DNA of 64,000 nucleotides from Kribbella sp. VKM Ac-2569 (GTDB lineage: Bacteria; Actinomycetota; Actinomycetes; Propionibacteriales; Kribbellaceae). This document shows, one piece after another, positions 19,960 through 28,478 of the stretch. Below the pieces are notes generated by a model. That model worked only from the letters and a program-made list of their open reading frames with translations. It was not told the DNA's origin and did no database searches. The stretch is from NCBI RefSeq assembly GCF_004216905.1, contig NZ_SGXJ01000004.1, positions 310,001-374,000 on the forward strand, given 5' to 3'. The position numbers were made by a program, and so were the translations under genes. The stretch's first letter is position 1. Every line of letters starts with the position of its first letter.

Positions 19960-22019
19960 AGCGCGAGCTCTGGTTGGAGCTTCTTGGCCGGCCAGACCCG
20001 TTGTTTGCGGGCGGCCAGGGTGGAGGCGGCCAGGGCGACTGCGAACCAGGCTGCCAGTGCGAGGAGGTCTCGGCCGAGGGAGGTGCCGGGGCCGCCGTAC
20101 ATGAGGTGGCGGACGCCGTCGATGGCGTAGCTCATCGGGAGGGCGTGGTGGAAGAAGTACAGGGGTTCGGGGATGGTCTGCCACGGGAACGTGCCGCCGG
20201 CGCTGACCAGTTGGACGACCATCAGGACGAGGCCGAGGAACTTGCCGACGGCGCCGAACCACGCGGACAGTGCGTGCAGGATCGCTACGAAGGTGAACGA
20301 TGTCAGGATCAGGAAGCCGACGGTCAGCCACGGGTGGGCGGCGTGGATACCTAGCCCCAGGACGACCGCGACGAAGACGAGCGTGGCCTGGATCGCGCCG
20401 AAGAGCGCCGGAGGCAACCAACCGCCGAGCGCGACGCGGAACGGCGACTGTAGTGCGGCGAGCGCGCGCGGTGACAACGGCCGGACCAGCAGGAACAGGA
20501 CGTACGCGCCGATCCAGCACGCCAGGCTGAGGAAGAACGGGGCCAGGCCGGCGCCGTAGCTGTCGGCCGTGGCCTGCGAGATGTTCTGCAGCGTGACAGG
20601 TGCACCCAGCGTCTCGGCGACCGCCTTGCGCTGGTCGGCAGACGGGTTCGGGATCTGCTTCACGCCGTTCTGCAGACCAGTGTTCAGCTGCGTCGCACCG
20701 CTCTTCAGCTGACCCACACCGGTCGTGAGGCTGTTCACACCGGTCAGCAACTGCCCCTGCCCGGTGACAGCCTGCTTCTCGCCCGCAGCAAGCTTCTGCG
20801 CGCCGGTCTGCAGTGTGCCCAGTCCGGTCTTCAGCTGCCCAGCACCTGTGCTGAGCTGATGCGCCCCACTGGACGCAGTACTGATTCCACGCGTCAGAGC
20901 CGGCGTCGCCTTGGCCAGCGCCGACGCGCCGTTCGACACCTTCCGCGCACCGGTCGCGAGCTGGTTGAGCTGCTTGGACGTCGACTGGATCTTCGTGTTC
21001 GCCTGTACGACGGGAGCACGCAACTTCGCCGTCTCGAGCAGAATCACCCTGATCTGGTGCTGGCTCAGCCCCTGCTGCTTCAACCGCGCAGCCAGCTGCG
21101 TGTCGAACGTCTTGAGGTCCTTCACCAACGTGCTGGACGCGGTTGCTACCTGCCGCCCCGTGCCGGCGATCTTCTCGTTGCCATCAGCAACCTGATCCGC
21201 TCCCGACGCCAACTGCTTCGTCTGGTTCGGCAGCGACGCAGTCTTCTCCTTCAACGTACCCAGACCGTTGTCGAGCTTCGCAGCACCGGTTGCCAACGAC
21301 GACGCACCCTGCGACGCCTGTGCAGTTCCAGCGGCCAACTGTGTCGCTCCTGCTGACAACTGCTTCTGCGCAGTGTTGAGCTGCGTAGCACCGGACTGCA
21401 GCTTGGTGACTCCAGTAGCGGCCGACGTCAGCCCGGTCTGCAGCTGGGCAGCACCAGCAGCCGCAGAACTGACCTGCTTGTGGATGGTGTTGTAGCCGGC
21501 CAACAATTGCGAGGCTGCGGTCTCACTCACCTGCGACGCGACAGTCTTTGTCACCTGCGCCACGACCTGGTTGGCGATCGTGTGCGCGATGTAGTTGTTG
21601 GCGTCGTTCGTCAGGAGTTCCAGCTCCGCCTGCCGTGGCGTGAAGTCCGCACTCGACGCCAGGTCGGACGAGAACGACTTCGGCAGCACCAGCGCGAACT
21701 CGTACTTCCCGTCCGACACCCCTTTCGTCGCGTCCGCGCGGTTCACCTGATGCCAGTCGAAGCTCTTCGACTTCACCAGCTCGTCCGCCACCTGCGGTCC
21801 GACGTTGAGCTTCTCGCCGGTCGCGAGCGTCGTACCCTCGTCCTCGACGACGACCGCGGTCGGGATCTTGTTCAGTCGCCCGTACGGGTCGTGGTTCGCG
21901 TAGAGGTACAGGCCGCCGTACAGTACCGGCACCAGCAGTAGCGCGACCACGGCCAGCTTGGGTAGCCGCCCGGCCGTCAGGCGCCGCAACTCACTCAGGG
22001 CCATCCGCAGCGCGGTCAC
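19956..22019 (-). CDS. YhgE/Pip-domain ABC-2-like membrane protein
   Basis: 687 residues. One N-terminal helix ('LPKLAVVALLLVPVLYGGLY') leads to a YhgE/Pip-type domain with 'YEFALVLPKSFSSDLAS' and 'LTNDANNYIAHTIANQV'. A long extracytoplasmic central region (about 180-450) is built of repeated short units of the form L-x-x-G-A-x-x-L (for example 'LQSGATQLNTAQKQLSAGA'), probably an extended helical rod. The C-terminal 200 residues hold about six helices of the ABC-2 type. Family members include the Lactococcus phage-infection protein; in actinobacteria they pair with ABC ATPases. It follows the ATPase-like gene with a 4-nt overlap. Confidence 0.9.
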   Translation of the reverse strand: MTALRMALSELRRLTAGRLPKLAVVALLLVPVLYGGLYLYANHDPYGRLNKIPTAVVVEDEGTTLATGEKLNVGPQVADELVKSKSFDWHQVNRADATKGVSDGKYEFALVLPKSFSSDLASSADFTPRQAELELLTNDANNYIAHTIANQVVAQVTKTVASQVSETAASQLLAGYNTIHKQVSSAAAGAAQLQTGLTSAATGVTKLQSGATQLNTAQKQLSAGATQLAAGTAQASQGASSLATGAAKLDNGLGTLKEKTASLPNQTKQLASGADQVADGNEKIAGTGRQVATASSTLVKDLKTFDTQLAARLKQQGLSQHQIRVILLETAKLRAPVVQANTKIQSTSKQLNQLATGARKVSNGASALAKATPALTRGISTASSGAHQLSTGAGQLKTGLGTLQTGAQKLAAGEKQAVTGQGQLLTGVNSLTTGVGQLKSGATQLNTGLQNGVKQIPNPSADQRKAVAETLGAPVTLQNISQATADSYGAGLAPFFLSLACWIGAYVLFLLVRPLSPRALAALQSPFRVALGGWLPPALFGAIQATLVFVAVVLGLGIHAAHPWLTVGFLILTSFTFVAILHALSAWFGAVGKFLGLVLMVVQLVSAGGTFPWQTIPEPLYFFHHALPMSYAIDGVRHLMYGGPGTSLGRDLLALAAWFAVALAASTLAARKQRVWPAKKLQPELAL

Positions 22020-22726
22020 GCCTCTGTCTCCTCTTCTTCGTTCTGTTCTTCGTCAATGGGAGTAACTGGCTCGACTGGGGCGATCGGAGCGACCTGCACC
22101 GGGTCGGGCTGATCTGTCTCGCCCATCCGAGCGGCCTTGACGTCCAGCAGCCGTGCTGACGCGTCAGCACACGTGATGATCACGCCGTACCCCTGCGCCG
22201 CCAGCCCGCGCCCCAGCTCGAACCAGCCATGCGGATCGCCACCATGTCGGTCCGGCATGGTCAGAATGACCACCTGTACGTCGGTACGCGCCACAGTGAG
22301 CTCAGCGAGCAGCCTGGTCCGTACGGCGACCGGCAGGTGCTCGAACCGCTTGTCGGCGTGCTCTGCCGCGTCATGCTCGTTCAGCCACTCCAGCACGGCC
22401 TTGCGCCCCGCCTTGCGGCCGGCGATCGCCAGCTCCTCGCCCACCACCGTCTGAACAGGCAGTGCGTCGTCCGGCTCCGTGATGCCGGGTGCGTCGACCA
22501 CGGCGACGCGGCGTCGCAGCAGGGCCGGATCAGTCTTGCCGTCGAGCCGGACTCTGCCGGTGTCGGGCTTCAGCCGCCCGGACAGGCCCAGCGCCGCGGC
22601 GACGTGCCCTGCGCCCGGGTACCCGGTCAGGAGCACCACCTGATGATCCGCGACCGACACCGACGTGGCGTGCAGCATCGGTGCGTGCGGTCCACGCACA
22701 CTGATCCCGGCGGCCTCGAGCTCCAT
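22016..22726 (-). CDS. ABC-ATPase-like protein with degenerate nucleotide site
   Basis: 236 residues. The start of an ABC ATPase is visible ('LEAAGISVRG', 'VSVADHQVVLLTGYPGAGHVA'), but the Walker A reads GYPGAGHV where GxxGxGK(S/T) is expected, so the phosphate-binding Lys is His. No LSGGQ signature is seen in the expected place ('FEHLPVAVRTRLLAELTVA'), and the Walker B strand 'VQVVILTMPDRHG' lacks the usual D-E pair. It ends in an acidic tail ('EEQNEEEETEA'). It sits immediately upstream of YhgE/Pip with a 4-nt overlap, the place of that exporter's ATPase. Probably a non-hydrolysing regulatory or structural partner. Confidence 0.75.
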   Translation of the reverse strand: MELEAAGISVRGPHAPMLHATSVSVADHQVVLLTGYPGAGHVAAALGLSGRLKPDTGRVRLDGKTDPALLRRRVAVVDAPGITEPDDALPVQTVVGEELAIAGRKAGRKAVLEWLNEHDAAEHADKRFEHLPVAVRTRLLAELTVARTDVQVVILTMPDRHGGDPHGWFELGRGLAAQGYGVIITCADASARLLDVKAARMGETDQPDPVQVAPIAPVEPVTPIDEEQNEEEETEA

Positions 22727-22741
22727 CCTGCATCCCCGTTC

Positions 22742-22773
22742 AATACGGTTGTGTATTCAATACAGAACTGTAT
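22742..22773. promoter_or_regulatory. Tandem palindromic operator between the YhgE operon and its TetR gene
   Basis: Two inverted repeats sharing the half-site GTAT/ATAC: AATAC-N6-GTATT (22742-22757) and ATACAG-AA-CTGTAT (22760-22773), filling the 56-nt divergent gap. Position and symmetry suit autorepression by the TetR protein together with control of the ATPase-like/YhgE pair. Confidence 0.7.
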
Positions 22774-22782
22774 CCTACTCGT

Positions 22783-23394
22783 ATGGAACCGCCCAAGCGC
22801 CGCCGCTCCAACACCCGGGCCCGACTTCTCGAGGGGGCACTGGAGGTGTTCGCCGAGCGCGGGTTCCACGGCGCGTCGGTGGAGGACATCTGCGAGCGGG
22901 CCGGGTTCACCCGCGGTGCCTTCTACTCGAACTTCGGCTCCAAGGACGAGCTGGTCCTCGCCCTGTTCCAGGCCACGACCGACCGGCTCCTGGAGCAGAT
23001 CGAGGCGCTGCTGCCCGAGTTGGCGAATCAGCCCGGCACGCTGCTGGACGCCGTACTAGGTCTGCTTGACGAGACCGCACCGGACCAGCGGCAATGGCAT
23101 CTGATCTCGGCCGAGTTCACGCTGCACGCATTGCGCGACCCGGACGCCGCGAAGGCGCTGAACGAGCAACGGGCGATGTTCCGCGAGAGCCTGACCCGGC
23201 TGGTCGAGCAGATCGCCGAGACCGGCGGGCTGGAGCTCACGGTGCCGGCGGAGCAGTTCGTGCGCATGGTGATGGCGCTGCACGAGGGCGCGCGCTCACA
23301 GAGCCTGCTCGAGCCTCGCGAGGTGCCGGCCGGTTCGCTCGAGCACACGTTCCTGCCGATGGTGCTGGAAGCGGTCAGCCGACCTTCACGTTGA
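22783..23394 (+). CDS. TetR-family regulator, divergent from the YhgE/Pip operon
   Basis: 203 residues from the ATG at 22783. Clear HTH: 'TRARLLEGALEVFAERGFHG', 'SVEDICERAGFTRGAFYSNF' (about residues 10-50). The C-terminal ligand domain is unassigned. The tandem palindrome in the 56-nt gap before it makes it the likely repressor of both itself and the YhgE/Pip pair. The 3' end overlaps the convergent molybdoenzyme gene by 20 nt. Confidence 0.9.
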   Translation: MEPPKRRRSNTRARLLEGALEVFAERGFHGASVEDICERAGFTRGAFYSNFGSKDELVLALFQATTDRLLEQIEALLPELANQPGTLLDAVLGLLDETAPDQRQWHLISAEFTLHALRDPDAAKALNEQRAMFRESLTRLVEQIAETGGLELTVPAEQFVRMVMALHEGARSQSLLEPREVPAGSLEHTFLPMVLEAVSRPSR

Positions 23395-24925
23395 CCGTGT
23401 GCAGGCCGGTCGAACCGTTCGGAGCGGGTGGCGCCGAGGACTCGACCTGTGGATTGCCCTTGGCGTCGAACGCCCGTACCTGCAACACATGCGTGCCGCG
23501 CGACGCGTCCCACGCCCAGTGCCACTGCCGCCAGGTGTCGATCGACGGATCCGCGGCCAGTGTGGCTTGTTGCCAAGGGCCCCCATCGACGCGAACCTCG
23601 ACCTTGGAAACCCCGACATGCTGGTCCCAGGCCACGCCGGCGACGGTCACACGTCCCGGTTCGACCTTCTTCCCCAGCGGGGTGTCGATCCGCGACGACA
23701 ACTTGATCGGGCCGAGCGCCGACCAGCCGCGGGGCGTCCAATAGCCCTCGAACCGGTCGAACCGCGTCACCTCGATGTCCACCAGCCACTTCGTCGCCGA
23801 CACGTAGCCGTACAGCCCGGGTACGACGATGCGCACCGGGAATCCGTGCTCCACCGGCAACGGCTCCCCGTTCATCGCGAAGGCGAGCATCGCCTGCCGG
23901 TCGTCGAGCAGCGTAGGCAGCGGCGTACCGGCAGTGAAGCCGTCCTTCGACGTCGACTGGATCGCGTCCGCGTCCTGCGCGGGACCAGCCTCCTCGAGCA
24001 GGTCCTTGAGCAGTACGCCGGACCACAACGCGTTCCCGATCAGGTCGCCGCCGACCTCGTTGCTCACACAGGTGAGGGTGACCCACTTGTGGATGACCTG
24101 GCGTTTCAGGAGATCGTCGAAGGACAGTTCGAGCTGGTGATCGACCATGCCGTGGATGCGGAGCTTCCAGTCCGCAGGTACGATCTGCGGCACCGAGAGG
24201 GCGGTGTCGATGCGGTAGAAGTCGTCGTTCGCCGTGGCCCACGGTACGGCGCCGTCGGCCTGGACGCCGGCGGGCGGGTCAAGGGTCGGCGGCTGTGGAA
24301 GGGTGAGCTGTTTGCGGGCGTCCGCCACGGCGGCGCGGTTCCCGCCGACGACCTTGCCCAGAGCACCGATCGCCGCGGAGCCGAGGGCGACGCCGGCCGA
24401 CAACTGCAGGAAGCCGCGGCGGCTGACGCCGTCATCGGGGAAGTCGAGTAGCGGTTCAAGTCGGCGGCTGAACAGGCGAAGAATGATGAGTGCGGTCACG
24501 CCGGCGAGTGCCGACGGGAGGAACCCGGTCTGTCCGGAGTCCGCGCGCGTCATGGCTGCGGCGACGGCGATGCCGGCCAAGGCGATCGTGATCAGGGCGC
24601 CTGCCCAATAGCGTCGTACGGCGAGGATGCCGCCGACTGCGGCGACGGCCGCGACGACGATCAGGATGCCTGCTCGGAGCGCGGTCTTGTCGTGCGTCCC
24701 GAACCAGGAGATTGCCAGGTCCTTCAGCCACGGGGGCACTCGGTCGATGAATGCGGACCCGATCGCGACGACGGGCGTCTGCGGCGTACCGAGGATGCCG
24801 GCTGCCACGCTCCCAACTGCCAGTCCGGCGAGGGCGGCGAATACACCACCGGCCGCCGCGCGCCAGCGGATCGCCTGATGCGCAGGTCGCCGTGTGGTGG
24901 GCAGTTGGTCCGAGGCTTGCTTCAC
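23375..24925 (-). CDS. Molybdopterin-dependent oxidoreductase (sulfite-oxidase fold), membrane-anchored
   Basis: 516 residues from a GTG at 24925. Four N-terminal helices (about 22-45, 85-103, 108-125, 135-152) precede a Tat-like 'SRRGFLQLSAGVALGSA' (168-184), then the sulfite-oxidase-fold catalytic domain. The Mo-ligating Cys is in 'WVTLTCVSNEVGGDLIG' (Cys286). Pterin contacts and a C-terminal Mo-co dimerisation-type beta domain ('VTVAGVAWDQHVGVSKVEVR', 'WRQWHWAWDASRGTHVLQVR') follow. Common in actinobacteria; the physiological substrate (sulfite, protein methionine sulfoxide or other) is not established from sequence. The domain probably faces outward. Confidence 0.9.
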   Translation of the reverse strand: MKQASDQLPTTRRPAHQAIRWRAAAGGVFAALAGLAVGSVAAGILGTPQTPVVAIGSAFIDRVPPWLKDLAISWFGTHDKTALRAGILIVVAAVAAVGGILAVRRYWAGALITIALAGIAVAAAMTRADSGQTGFLPSALAGVTALIILRLFSRRLEPLLDFPDDGVSRRGFLQLSAGVALGSAAIGALGKVVGGNRAAVADARKQLTLPQPPTLDPPAGVQADGAVPWATANDDFYRIDTALSVPQIVPADWKLRIHGMVDHQLELSFDDLLKRQVIHKWVTLTCVSNEVGGDLIGNALWSGVLLKDLLEEAGPAQDADAIQSTSKDGFTAGTPLPTLLDDRQAMLAFAMNGEPLPVEHGFPVRIVVPGLYGYVSATKWLVDIEVTRFDRFEGYWTPRGWSALGPIKLSSRIDTPLGKKVEPGRVTVAGVAWDQHVGVSKVEVRVDGGPWQQATLAADPSIDTWRQWHWAWDASRGTHVLQVRAFDAKGNPQVESSAPPAPNGSTGLHTVNVKVG

Positions 24926-24941
24926 TTCTCAACCATTGCGC

Positions 24942-24975
24942 GATGGGGCGCCCGACACCAGTCGGGCGCCCCATC
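24942..24975. terminator. Strong bidirectional hairpin terminator after the MarR gene
   Basis: Perfect 15-bp GC-rich stem (24942-24956 with 24961-24975) and a 4-nt ACCA loop. It lies 41 nt past the MarR stop and upstream of the molybdoenzyme start, both on the minus strand. There is no clear T-run, as is common in actinobacteria. Confidence 0.8.
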
Positions 24976-25016
24976 CGTTAGTCGCGGGTAATGCTCTTGT
25001 GTAGTTGTGAGGTTGG

Positions 25017-25568
25017 TCAGATCCGGTCGGGTGTGATGGGCCCGAGCCCCGGGCGGCCGTTCGGCCAGCGGCGGGCGTTGTCCCGCACTCGACGGAGCTT
25101 GCCGAGAACGACGTCCTGCTCGTCGGCCAACTGGGACATCCAGAGGCTGTCGATCTCGAGGAGGTGGTCCGGCAGTGCGTCGCGCAGCCGCCGCTTTCCC
25201 TCCTCGGTCAGGACCGCGAACGAGCCGCGGGCGTCGTCAGGACAAGGCTCCCGGCGGACCAGTCCGAGGTTCTCGGCACGGTCGACCAGCCGGGTGATGC
25301 CGCCGGTGGTGACGGTCAACTCCCGGGCGAGGGAGGTAAGACGCTGCTTCTCCCCGTTGCTGCGGGCCAGCCGCAGCAACAGTTCGAACATTGCCATTTG
25401 CAGTCCACTGCGCTTCAGGGAATGACGCATCAGGTGATCCAGCTCGGCTGCTGCTTCTCGCAGCAGGCCGTAGGCCGTCAGCACGTCGCTTTCCCAGGGT
25501 TCGGCAGCGCGGGTGGGTTCTGCATCGGCGAGCGCTAGGGGCGAGCAAAGCGAAGGCGCGATGGTCAT
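25017..25568 (-). CDS. MarR-family regulator
   Basis: 183 residues. The winged-helix core is visible: 'FELLLRLARSNGEKQRLTSL', 'ARELTVTTGGITRLVDRAE', 'GLVRREPCPDDARGSFAVLT' (wing). About 25 poorly conserved residues precede 'VLTAYGLLREAAAELDHLMR', so the true start may lie downstream of the ATG at 25568. A short TGAC-N3-GTCA repeat (25586-25596) lies just upstream and could be its site. Targets unknown; it could control itself or the ABC exporter that starts divergently at 25765. Confidence 0.88.
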   Translation of the reverse strand: MTIAPSLCSPLALADAEPTRAAEPWESDVLTAYGLLREAAAELDHLMRHSLKRSGLQMAMFELLLRLARSNGEKQRLTSLARELTVTTGGITRLVDRAENLGLVRREPCPDDARGSFAVLTEEGKRRLRDALPDHLLEIDSLWMSQLADEQDVVLGKLRRVRDNARRWPNGRPGLGPITPDRI

Positions 25569-25764
25569 GCGCGGACTCTATTAGCTGACTAGGTCACTTC
25601 GCTACACGGGGTGACCTTTCGGCTACAGATCGACCCAGAACTGCAAGACCCTGAGCGTAACCGGGCGACCTCCGACAGATCTGGTCTAGAACGGTGAATT
25701 TCAGACTGCGGGGACGGTGGATCGGTGGGAGGATGACCGTTCGCGCTCGCTGGGGAGGGTACGC

Positions 25765-26781
25765 ATGGCGGTGATCGAGGCGGCTGAGCTGGTCAAGGAA
25801 TTCAGCCGGCCGGCCGTGCTGGAGGGCAGGCTGCCGCGGCTGCGGGCGCTGTTCAGCACCAAACGCGACATCACCCGCGCGGTGAACGGGGTGAACTTCG
25901 AGGTCGAGCCCGGTGAGCTCGTCGGGTACCTCGGCCCGAACGGCGCCGGCAAGTCGACCACGATCAAGATGCTGACCGGGATCCTCACCCCGACGTCCGG
26001 GGTCTGCCGGGTCGCCGGGCTGGAGCCGTCCCGGGACCGCGCCCGCAACGCCCGCAACATCGGCGTCGTCTTCGGCCAGCGGACCCAGCTCTGGTACGAC
26101 CTCCCGCTCCGCGACTCGTTCGAGGTCCTCGCGGACCTCTACAACCTCGACCGAACGACGTACCGCAACCGCGTCGGTCTCTTCACCGAACTGCTCGACC
26201 TGTCCGACTTCCTGGACACGCCCGTCCGCTCGCTGTCACTCGGCCAGCGGATGCGGGGCGATCTCGTGGCCGCGATGCTGCACGAACCGTCGATCCTCTT
26301 CCTGGACGAGCCCACCGTTGGCCTGGACGTGGTCGCGAAGGCCCGGCTGACCGAGTTCATCGCCGAAACCAACCGATCCGCCGGTACGACGGTGGTCCTG
26401 ACCACGCACGACATGGAAGACGTCGAGCGGCTCTGCCAGCGCATCATCGTGATCGACTCGGGCACGGTCCTGTACGACGGCGACCTGTCGCGGCTGAAGG
26501 AACGCTTCATGCCGTACCGCTTCCTCGTCCTCACCTTGGCCGAGCGCAGCATCCGCCGCGTCGCGGACATCCCGTTCGCGACCGAGGTGGAGACCAGCGC
26601 GGTCGGCACCGTCCTGCCCTACCCGGACCGCAGCGTCGTCCTGCGTTTCGACCCACGGGAGATCACCACACCCGAGCTGATCGCGCGGGTGTCGCAGGTG
26701 TACCAGGTCGACGAGTTGTCGATCGTCGATCCACGGCTGACCGACGTGATCTCAAAGTTGTACGACGGATTGCTGACGTGA
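25765..26781 (+). CDS. ABC-2 exporter ATPase (COG4586 type)
   Basis: 338 residues; ATG at 25765 with a GGGGAGGG Shine-Dalgarno. Walker A 'LGPNGAGKSTTIKMLTG' (about 68-84), signature 'SLSLGQRMRGDLVAAMLH' (LSLGQ), Walker B 'ILFLDEPTVGLDVVAKA', H-loop 'VVLTTHDMEDVERLC' are all present. The N-terminal insert between the first strand and Walker A ('SRPAVLEGRLPRLRALFSTK') and the LSLGQRMR signature mark the COG4586 group, which works with COG4587 and COG3694 permeases. That is the gene order here: overlap of 4 nt, then 8 nt. Substrate unknown. Confidence 0.92.
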   Translation: MAVIEAAELVKEFSRPAVLEGRLPRLRALFSTKRDITRAVNGVNFEVEPGELVGYLGPNGAGKSTTIKMLTGILTPTSGVCRVAGLEPSRDRARNARNIGVVFGQRTQLWYDLPLRDSFEVLADLYNLDRTTYRNRVGLFTELLDLSDFLDTPVRSLSLGQRMRGDLVAAMLHEPSILFLDEPTVGLDVVAKARLTEFIAETNRSAGTTVVLTTHDMEDVERLCQRIIVIDSGTVLYDGDLSRLKERFMPYRFLVLTLAERSIRRVADIPFATEVETSAVGTVLPYPDRSVVLRFDPREITTPELIARVSQVYQVDELSIVDPRLTDVISKLYDGLLT

Positions 26782-27584
26782 GTACGGCGGAGCAGGTCAG
26801 GGCGTTCCGTGGGATGACCCGTGCCGGAACGCGATCCGTCCTCATCTACCGAGGCGATCTGATCACCGGCGCGGTGACGTTGGTGATCCAGGTCGTCCTC
26901 GCGATCGCGGTCTGGCGGATCGTGTACTCCGGGCGTGGGCCGGTCGACGGCGTGGACGCTCGTACCGCCGTGGCGTACGCGGCGATCGCGGCCTGTCTCC
27001 AATCGGTGCTCCTTCCGTGGCAGTTCTCGTCGTTGCCGATGCGGATCCGCAACGGGCAGATCGCGACCGACCTGACCCGGCCGCTCGGCCTGATCTGGCA
27101 GGTCTTCGGGCAGAACCTCGGCGTACTGCTCGGCCGGCTCCCGCTCGGCGCGATCGGCCTCGCGGCCGCGGCGATCCTCGGTGCATTGACGCTCCCACCG
27201 GGATGGGCTGCAGGTCTCCTCTCGCTGGTGGCGACGGTCGGCGGCGTACTGGTCGCGATGCTGTGCAACCTGATCGTTTCGATGGTGACGTTCTGGACGT
27301 TCGAGGTCAGCGGGCCGTTGATCGTGTACCGGTTCGGGAGTGCGTTCCTCTCGGGGTCGTTGATTCCGTTGTGGTTCATGCCGGGGTGGTTGCGGGCGTC
27401 GGTCGAGTGGCTGCCGTTCCAGGCGCAGGTGTATACGCCCGTGTCGATCTATCTCGGTCAGACGCGTGGTGGTCAGGCGCTCGCGCTGGTCGGTGTACAG
27501 CTGGTGTGGGTGGTCCTGCTGACAGTCCTCCTCGAACTGGTCTGGCGACGGGCGCGGTACCGGGTGGTGGTGCAGGGTGGCTGA
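26778..27584 (+). CDS. ABC-2 exporter permease (COG4587 type)
   Basis: 268 residues, GTG start overlapping the ATPase stop by 4 nt (GTGA). About six membrane helices: 'LITGAVTLVIQVVLAIAVWR', 'TAVAYAAIAACLQSVLLPW', 'AIGLAAAAILGALTLPPGW', 'LLSLVATVGGVLVAMLCNL', 'IVYRFGSAFLSGSLIPLWF', 'VGVQLVWVVLLTVLLELVW'. One half of the membrane channel of the exporter. Confidence 0.88.
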   Translation: MSTAEQVRAFRGMTRAGTRSVLIYRGDLITGAVTLVIQVVLAIAVWRIVYSGRGPVDGVDARTAVAYAAIAACLQSVLLPWQFSSLPMRIRNGQIATDLTRPLGLIWQVFGQNLGVLLGRLPLGAIGLAAAAILGALTLPPGWAAGLLSLVATVGGVLVAMLCNLIVSMVTFWTFEVSGPLIVYRFGSAFLSGSLIPLWFMPGWLRASVEWLPFQAQVYTPVSIYLGQTRGGQALALVGVQLVWVVLLTVLLELVWRRARYRVVVQGG

Positions 27585-28386
27585 GCAGACGTGGCTCCGT
27601 CAGTACGTCATCCTCGAACGCGCTGCACTGCGGGCGCAGCTGCAGTACCGGGTGAACTTCTGGACCACTCTGATGGGCGGGGTCGCGTACCAGGGCACGC
27701 AGTTGCTGTTCCTCGGCGTACTCCTCGGGAAGTTCGGCCTGATCGGCGGCTGGGGGTTCTCGGAGGTCGCGTTCGTGTTCGCGATGCGGCTGGCGTCGCA
27801 CGCGTTGTACGTCGTCCCGTTCGGGTCGTTGCGGTTGACCGACGAGATGGTCCGCGACGGTGAGTTCGACCGGGTCCTGTTGCGACCGGTGAACCCGTTC
27901 CTGCAACTGGTCACGCGGATGTTCCCGCTGATGTCGCTCGGGGACGCGCTGCTCGGCCTCGGCGCGCTGGTCATCTTCGGCTTGCAGGCACCCGTCGACT
28001 GGACCCCGGCGAAGATCGGCTACCTCATCCTCGCGGTCATCGGCGGTGGTCTGGTCGAAACCGGCATCCAGACGTTCTTCTGCGGCCTGTCGTTTGTCGC
28101 CACGTCCACCTTCTCCCTTCGCATCTTCGCCGACACTTCGATCACCCAGTTCTCCGGCTACCCGCTGACCATGTTCGGCCGGGCGACCTTCTACGCCTTC
28201 TGCACCCTCTTCCCGATGGCCTTCATCTCCTTCCTCCCGGCAACAGTCCTCCTCGGCCGCACCTCCGACGTCCCGCTCCCCACCTTGCTGACCACCCTCT
28301 CCCCACTCGCCGGCACTGTCGTCTTCGTCCTCGGCTACACCTTCTTCACCAAGATGATGCCGAGATACACGAGCCCCGGGAGCTGA
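27577..28386 (+). CDS. ABC-2 exporter permease (COG3694 type)
   Basis: 269 residues, GTG start overlapping the previous gene by 8 nt. Six helices; family-like features include 'FWTTLMGGVAYQGTQLLFLG', 'MVRDGEFDRVLLRPVNPFLQ' and 'FSGYPLTMFGRATFYAFCTL'. Completes the three-gene exporter. The next gene starts 93 nt downstream, after the TGTGGATAA sequence. Confidence 0.88.
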   Translation: MAEQTWLRQYVILERAALRAQLQYRVNFWTTLMGGVAYQGTQLLFLGVLLGKFGLIGGWGFSEVAFVFAMRLASHALYVVPFGSLRLTDEMVRDGEFDRVLLRPVNPFLQLVTRMFPLMSLGDALLGLGALVIFGLQAPVDWTPAKIGYLILAVIGGGLVETGIQTFFCGLSFVATSTFSLRIFADTSITQFSGYPLTMFGRATFYAFCTLFPMAFISFLPATVLLGRTSDVPLPTLLTTLSPLAGTVVFVLGYTFFTKMMPRYTSPGS

Positions 28387-28396
28387 ACTTCCGGGC

Positions 28397-28407
28397 CTGT
28401 GGATAAC
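28397..28407 (-). other. DnaA-box-like 11-mer (left arm)
   Basis: CTGTGGATAAC; the minus strand reads TTATCCACA, the consensus DnaA 9-mer. It is the exact reverse complement of 31440-31450, 3 kb away, and the two bracket the secretion-like pair and the phosphoesterase gene. Confidence 0.5.
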
Positions 28408-28478
28408 TTCCGCGGCGGTCCGGCGATTTTTGCGAGCCTTGATCCGTGAGGTTGTAGACCAACGGAGCGGGGAGTCGG

